Assembly: GCA_030647905.1 (NCBI GenBank)
Contig: JAUSJA010000030.1
Location: forward strand, 1-64,000
Source: Gemmatimonadaceae bacterium
GTDB lineage: Bacteria > Gemmatimonadota > Gemmatimonadetes > Gemmatimonadales > Gemmatimonadaceae
DNA length: 64,000 nucleotides
Direction of reading: 5' to 3'
Below, piece after piece: positions 61,021-64,000 of the stretch. Made by a program: the position numbers and the translations under genes. The notes under the pieces are model-generated. The model ran no database searches and had not been told where the DNA came from. It saw only the letters and a program-made list of their open reading frames with translations. How positions within the stretch are numbered: the stretch's first letter is position 1; each line of letters starts with the position of its first letter.

Positions 61021-62032
61021 GGAGCCGTACCTGGAGGAAGGGATGGACGCGCTCAACCTTTTGACGCCCCTGCTGGAAAAGCGGCGCCAGATCGTCGTGG
61101 GCGCAATTCTGATCAGCCTCGCGGTCGGCGGCATCGCCGCACTGATGCCGCGGAAATACAAGGCGGAGCTGTCGCTGGTGCCGGTAGTGAACAACAAGTC
61201 CTCCACCGCGCTGGGAGGAATCGCGGCGCTGGCCGGCGCGACCCTGAACACCGGGTATCAGCTCACACCCGCCCGCATGGTCGAGCTGCTCAAGTCGCGC
61301 ACGGTCCTGGCCGGTGTCGGTGACTCGCGAGTGAATCCGAACGCAAGCGAGACCGTCATAGACCGCTTCCTCGGCGAGAAATACACGCGCAATGACGAGG
61401 AGGAAATCGAGAAGCACCTCGAGCGCGTGCTGACGGTGATAACGAACAAGGAGACGGGCACCATCACTGTCTCGGTGGCGTACAAGGACAGCGCTCTCGC
61501 CCGGATCATCGCGTCCCGCGTCGTGGACAGCGCGAGTCAGATCTTCGTCCGCACGTCGAAGGCCCAGGCCCAGCAGCTGCGGATCGCGCAGGAAGGCCGG
61601 GTCGAGGCGGCGCTCACTCAGCTCGCGCGCGCCGAGCAGCGGCTCCGCGATTTCAACTTCTCCAACCGGGCCGTACCCAACTTCTCCACGGCGAGCATGG
61701 AGCGCGAGCGACTGATCCGCGACAGGAGTCTCGCCGAGCAGGTTTATGCGCAAGCGGCGACGGACAGGGAGTCTGCCTACGCGCGGGAGCTGGAGGCCAC
61801 TCCGACTGTAGTCGTGCAGGATCCCCTGCCCGCGCTTCTGCCGAAGGTGAGAAAGCGGATCATCATGAAGACCGCAGTCGCAATCGTCGGCAGCTTCATC
61901 CTGATCTCGTTCGTGGTGCTGATCGCTGACGTTACCACGCGACGGCTCGCGCGGCCCGATTCGGCATCCGACCGTTTCCGCCGCGCCGTCTCTACGCTAC
62001 CACGTCTGAAGCGCCGATCGCCGACGGCGTAA
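61004..62032 (+). CDS. Wzz-family chain-length regulator (copy 2, TTG start)
   Basis: This 342-residue protein has an N-terminal membrane helix (IVVGAILISLAVGGIAALMP, about 31-50), a periplasmic coiled coil (about 190-270) and a C-terminal helix after VQDPLPALLPKVRKR (about 285-315). It begins at TTG 61004 with GGGAGA before it; an ATG 13 codons in is an alternative. It overlaps the wzy-like gene by 17 nt and converges on the next GT2 gene with a 2-nt gap. Confidence 0.85.
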   Translation: MSAQLKEPYLEEGMDALNLLTPLLEKRRQIVVGAILISLAVGGIAALMPRKYKAELSLVPVVNNKSSTALGGIAALAGATLNTGYQLTPARMVELLKSRTVLAGVGDSRVNPNASETVIDRFLGEKYTRNDEEEIEKHLERVLTVITNKETGTITVSVAYKDSALARIIASRVVDSASQIFVRTSKAQAQQLRIAQEGRVEAALTQLARAEQRLRDFNFSNRAVPNFSTASMERERLIRDRSLAEQVYAQAATDRESAYARELEATPTVVVQDPLPALLPKVRKRIIMKTAVAIVGSFILISFVVLIADVTTRRLARPDSASDRFRRAVSTLPRLKRRSPTA

Positions 62033-62034
62033 CG

Positions 62035-63000
62035 CTACCTTCGTCTCAATCCGTCCCACGCCGCGCCGGCGTACCGCCGCGCGACATCCGCGTCATACTG
62101 GTCACGCCGCACCCATGCGACGGCGCGGCGAACGCCGAACATCGCGAGGAGACTCGCACAGAATGCGGCGTAGGCAACGGGACTCCGACCGGTTCGGAAG
62201 AAATAGAGAGCGCCCTTGAGGTACTCCGGATAAAGGTTGCGCGATCCGTCGCGAACCGTTTGGCTCCCGTAGTGGATCACGCTCGCCTCGGGATAGTAGA
62301 CGACCTTCCATCCGTTCTCGTGGAACCGGCGGTGCCACTCAGTTTCCTCTCCGCCGACGATTGCCACTTCGACCATCGGCCCGACCTGCCGCACCGCTTT
62401 CATTCGCATCGCTACGCACGCGCCCCGGAGAGTATCCACTTCGACCGTGCGGTCGTGCGCCCAGTAGCGGGACGAGCCTTCCTTCGACCGGAGTATGGGC
62501 GCGAGACGCCCGAGGATCGAATCGGTGAACGGCAGCTCGCGGAGACCGGAATGCGCGAGCAGGATCTGCGGCATGGATGGAAATCCGTACGTGGACGGCT
62601 GGAGGGACCCGTCAGGATTCAGCAGGCGCGGGCTGGCGACGCCAACGCGCGAATTCTCCGGCCTGTCGAGGAATTCCGTCACGAGGCGGATGGCGTCGGG
62701 AAGGATCAGGAGGTCGTCGTTCAGCAGCCAGACATACCGCGCCCGGGAGACCCTCAGCACGCGATTATGATTGGCCGCAAACCCTTTCGGTGTCTCGTTA
62801 TCGAGCACCGTCGCCTCCGGGTAGCGCGCGCGAAGGCGCCCGGCCAGTCCACTGCCGGGGGTGTTGCAGGTCACTGTCACGCTCCATGCGTAGCGCGACC
62901 CCTTCATCGTCTTCGTCAGCGATTCGAGGCAACCGAACAGCATCTCCTCGTTGGAGCCGCTCACGATCGAGAATTCGATGTCCTTATCCCGCGATCCCAT
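62035..63000 (-). CDS. Family 2 glycosyltransferase
   Basis: This 321-residue protein has FSIVSGSNEEMLFGCLESL, ATVLDNETPKGFAANHNRVL and YVWLLNDDLLILPDAIRLV, then the MRMKAVRQVGPMVEVAIVGGEETEWHRRFHENGWKVVYYP acceptor region, as in WcaA/WbbL-like enzymes. The start ATG at 63000 gives MGSRDKDIEFSIV; a frame from 63066 would overlap the divergent GT2 gene. Its stop is 2 nt from the wzz2 stop (convergent). Confidence 0.88.
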   Translation of the reverse strand: MGSRDKDIEFSIVSGSNEEMLFGCLESLTKTMKGSRYAWSVTVTCNTPGSGLAGRLRARYPEATVLDNETPKGFAANHNRVLRVSRARYVWLLNDDLLILPDAIRLVTEFLDRPENSRVGVASPRLLNPDGSLQPSTYGFPSMPQILLAHSGLRELPFTDSILGRLAPILRSKEGSSRYWAHDRTVEVDTLRGACVAMRMKAVRQVGPMVEVAIVGGEETEWHRRFHENGWKVVYYPEASVIHYGSQTVRDGSRNLYPEYLKGALYFFRTGRSPVAYAAFCASLLAMFGVRRAVAWVRRDQYDADVARRYAGAAWDGLRRR

Positions 63001-63038
63001 TGCTTCCAACGTCGGCCCCCGATAGCCTACCCCACGAA

Positions 63039-64000
63039 ATGCACTCGGTCTCGATTCTAATCCCATGTTATCACGAACGGAACTTCATCCGTGCTTGTCT
63101 CGACTCAGTCAGAGCCTTCGAGATGCCTGACGGAGCGACGCTCGAGGTTCTCGTTCTGGACGGGATGTCCACCGACGGGACGCGCGAGATCGTTTCGAGT
63201 ATCGAACAATCGGATTCGCGCATAAGAATGGTGGATAATCCGAGCCGCACACAGTCCGCTGCCCTGAACCTCGGAGTATCGATCGCCACGGGCGACTACG
63301 TGATGCGGCTCGACGCGCATTCAGTATATCCGCCCGATTATCTCGCGCTGACGCTGGAGACGGCGATCAGAACCGGCGCCGACAATACCGGCGGGGTGGT
63401 CGTCACGCTGCGCCGCGGGGAGGGTTACCAGTCGGCGCTCGTGCAGGCGATCACCACGCACAAGTTCGGCGTCGGCGACTCCGGCTTCAGGACAAACGCG
63501 GCCGAGGGGGAGGCGGACACTGTTCCCTACGGCTGCTTCAAGCGGGACGTGTTCGCCAAGGTCGGTCTGTTCGACGAGCGGCTTATCCGCGCCCAGGACT
63601 ACGAGATGAACCGGCGGATAATCGCCGCTGGCGGAACTGTGTGGATGAATCCATGGATACAGGTCCGATACTTCCAGCAGCCGGACCTCGCGTCCTTCAT
63701 CCGCAAGCAGGTCGTCTACGAGGCGCCGTATAACGCGTATCTCTGGTATCTCGCGCCTTACGCGTTTACCCCCCGGCACGCCATCACCGGAGTCTTTGCC
63801 GCAGGGGTGATCGCTGGTCTGGCCATTTCGCCCTTTTCGACGTTCGTGCGCTGGACTTTCGCGGCCGTCATGACGCTCTATCTGCTTCTGGCGATTCTTT
63901 CGGGCGTCCAGCAGGCAGTGAGGTACCGCGAGCCGCGCCATGTGATCTTCGCTCCCGTCGCCTTCTTTCTCTATCATTTTCTGCACGGGACCGGCGTTCT
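63039..64000 (+). CDS. Family 2 glycosyltransferase (ExoA-like), 5' part
   Basis: About 320 codons are present from an ATG at 63039 and the gene runs off the window. It begins MHSVSILIPCYHERNFIRACLDSV, then LDGMSTDGTREIV, RLDAHSVYPPDYL (with acidic DxH site) and an APYAFTPRHAITG membrane segment with several helices thereafter. It resembles succinoglycan ExoA-type glucosyltransferases. No good Shine-Dalgarno is seen. It is divergent from the GT2 gene at 62035. Confidence 0.85.
   Translation, partial: MHSVSILIPCYHERNFIRACLDSVRAFEMPDGATLEVLVLDGMSTDGTREIVSSIEQSDSRIRMVDNPSRTQSAALNLGVSIATGDYVMRLDAHSVYPPDYLALTLETAIRTGADNTGGVVVTLRRGEGYQSALVQAITTHKFGVGDSGFRTNAAEGEADTVPYGCFKRDVFAKVGLFDERLIRAQDYEMNRRIIAAGGTVWMNPWIQVRYFQQPDLASFIRKQVVYEAPYNAYLWYLAPYAFTPRHAITGVFAAGVIAGLAISPFSTFVRWTFAAVMTLYLLLAILSGVQQAVRYREPRHVIFAPVAFFLYHFLHGTGV

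Noticed and set aside
63000-63066. Start of the 62035 glycosyltransferase at 63066
   Set aside because: It would overlap the 5' end of the divergent glycosyltransferase and add 22 residues not typical of the family; ATG 63000 fits better.
1-64000. CRISPR array, insertion sequence, prophage or integrase
   Set aside because: No regularly spaced repeats, no transposase or recombinase motifs and no terminal inverted repeats were seen.

Overview
The window is a gene-dense, high-GC segment of a Gram-negative (diderm) bacterium. It carries heptose kinase, Mla-type lipid transport, Wza/Wzi-type outer-membrane polysaccharide genes and dTDP-rhamnose synthesis. The protein sequences and gene order resemble Gemmatimonadota most closely, but this is inferred from memory of the families and no search was run. 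There is no sign of insertion sequences, prophage, CRISPR or plasmid functions.

Bases 1-34,500 are housekeeping genes, almost all on the minus strand and often overlapping by 4 nt. Read in the direction of transcription they form these groups. (i) mlaE-mlaF-mlaD, a class 3 asparaginase, a carboxymuconolactone decarboxylase-like gene, obg, dprA, hemW, hrcA, dnaJ, prmA, rsmE and a HIT hydrolase, then rpsU and yqeY behind their own promoter. (ii) After a terminator-like hairpin, mutS2, dnaG, a zinc-ribbon coiled-coil gene, recJ, rsmD, coaD, pta, an anti-sigma partner-switching trio (STAS antagonist, kinase, PP2C phosphatase) and ksgA. (iii) rex on the plus strand, divergent from arcA-exonuclease-MBL hydrolase, with a perfect Rex palindrome between them. 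(iv) infC (probable AUU start, promoter and attenuator), rpmI, rplT, a terminator, pheS, pheT, a small coiled-coil gene, zapA, and the 5' part of rny.

Bases 34,555-38,050 on the plus strand hold an HldA-type heptose kinase, a DUF2279 envelope protein and a Wzi-like barrel. Two tRNA genes (CAU, probably Ile2; and Val-CAC) follow, with a long symmetric hairpin between them. From 38,480 to the end lies a polysaccharide locus. It contains Wza with six SLBB repeats, two Wzz proteins, two flippases, an initiating polyprenyl-phosphate glycosyltransferase, a Wzy-like polymerase, rfbACDB, six or more glycosyltransferases, an epimerase, a methyltransferase and two further Wzi-like barrels. No Wzc-type tyrosine kinase is seen. 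The likely flow is: sugar nucleotides from RfbACDB and the epimerase, priming by the WbaP-like enzyme, elongation by the GT2/GT4/GT9 enzymes, flipping by Wzx, polymerisation by Wzy with Wzz, export by Wza, and surface attachment by Wzi-like barrels.

The observations most worth following up are the Rex operator over the arginine deiminase operon, the infC leader, the inter-tRNA hairpin, the hrcA-dnaJ cluster without dnaK/grpE, the partner-switching trio without a sigma factor, the repeat array in MlaD, and the Wzi-like family expansion. I did not find a clearly new defence or mobile system.
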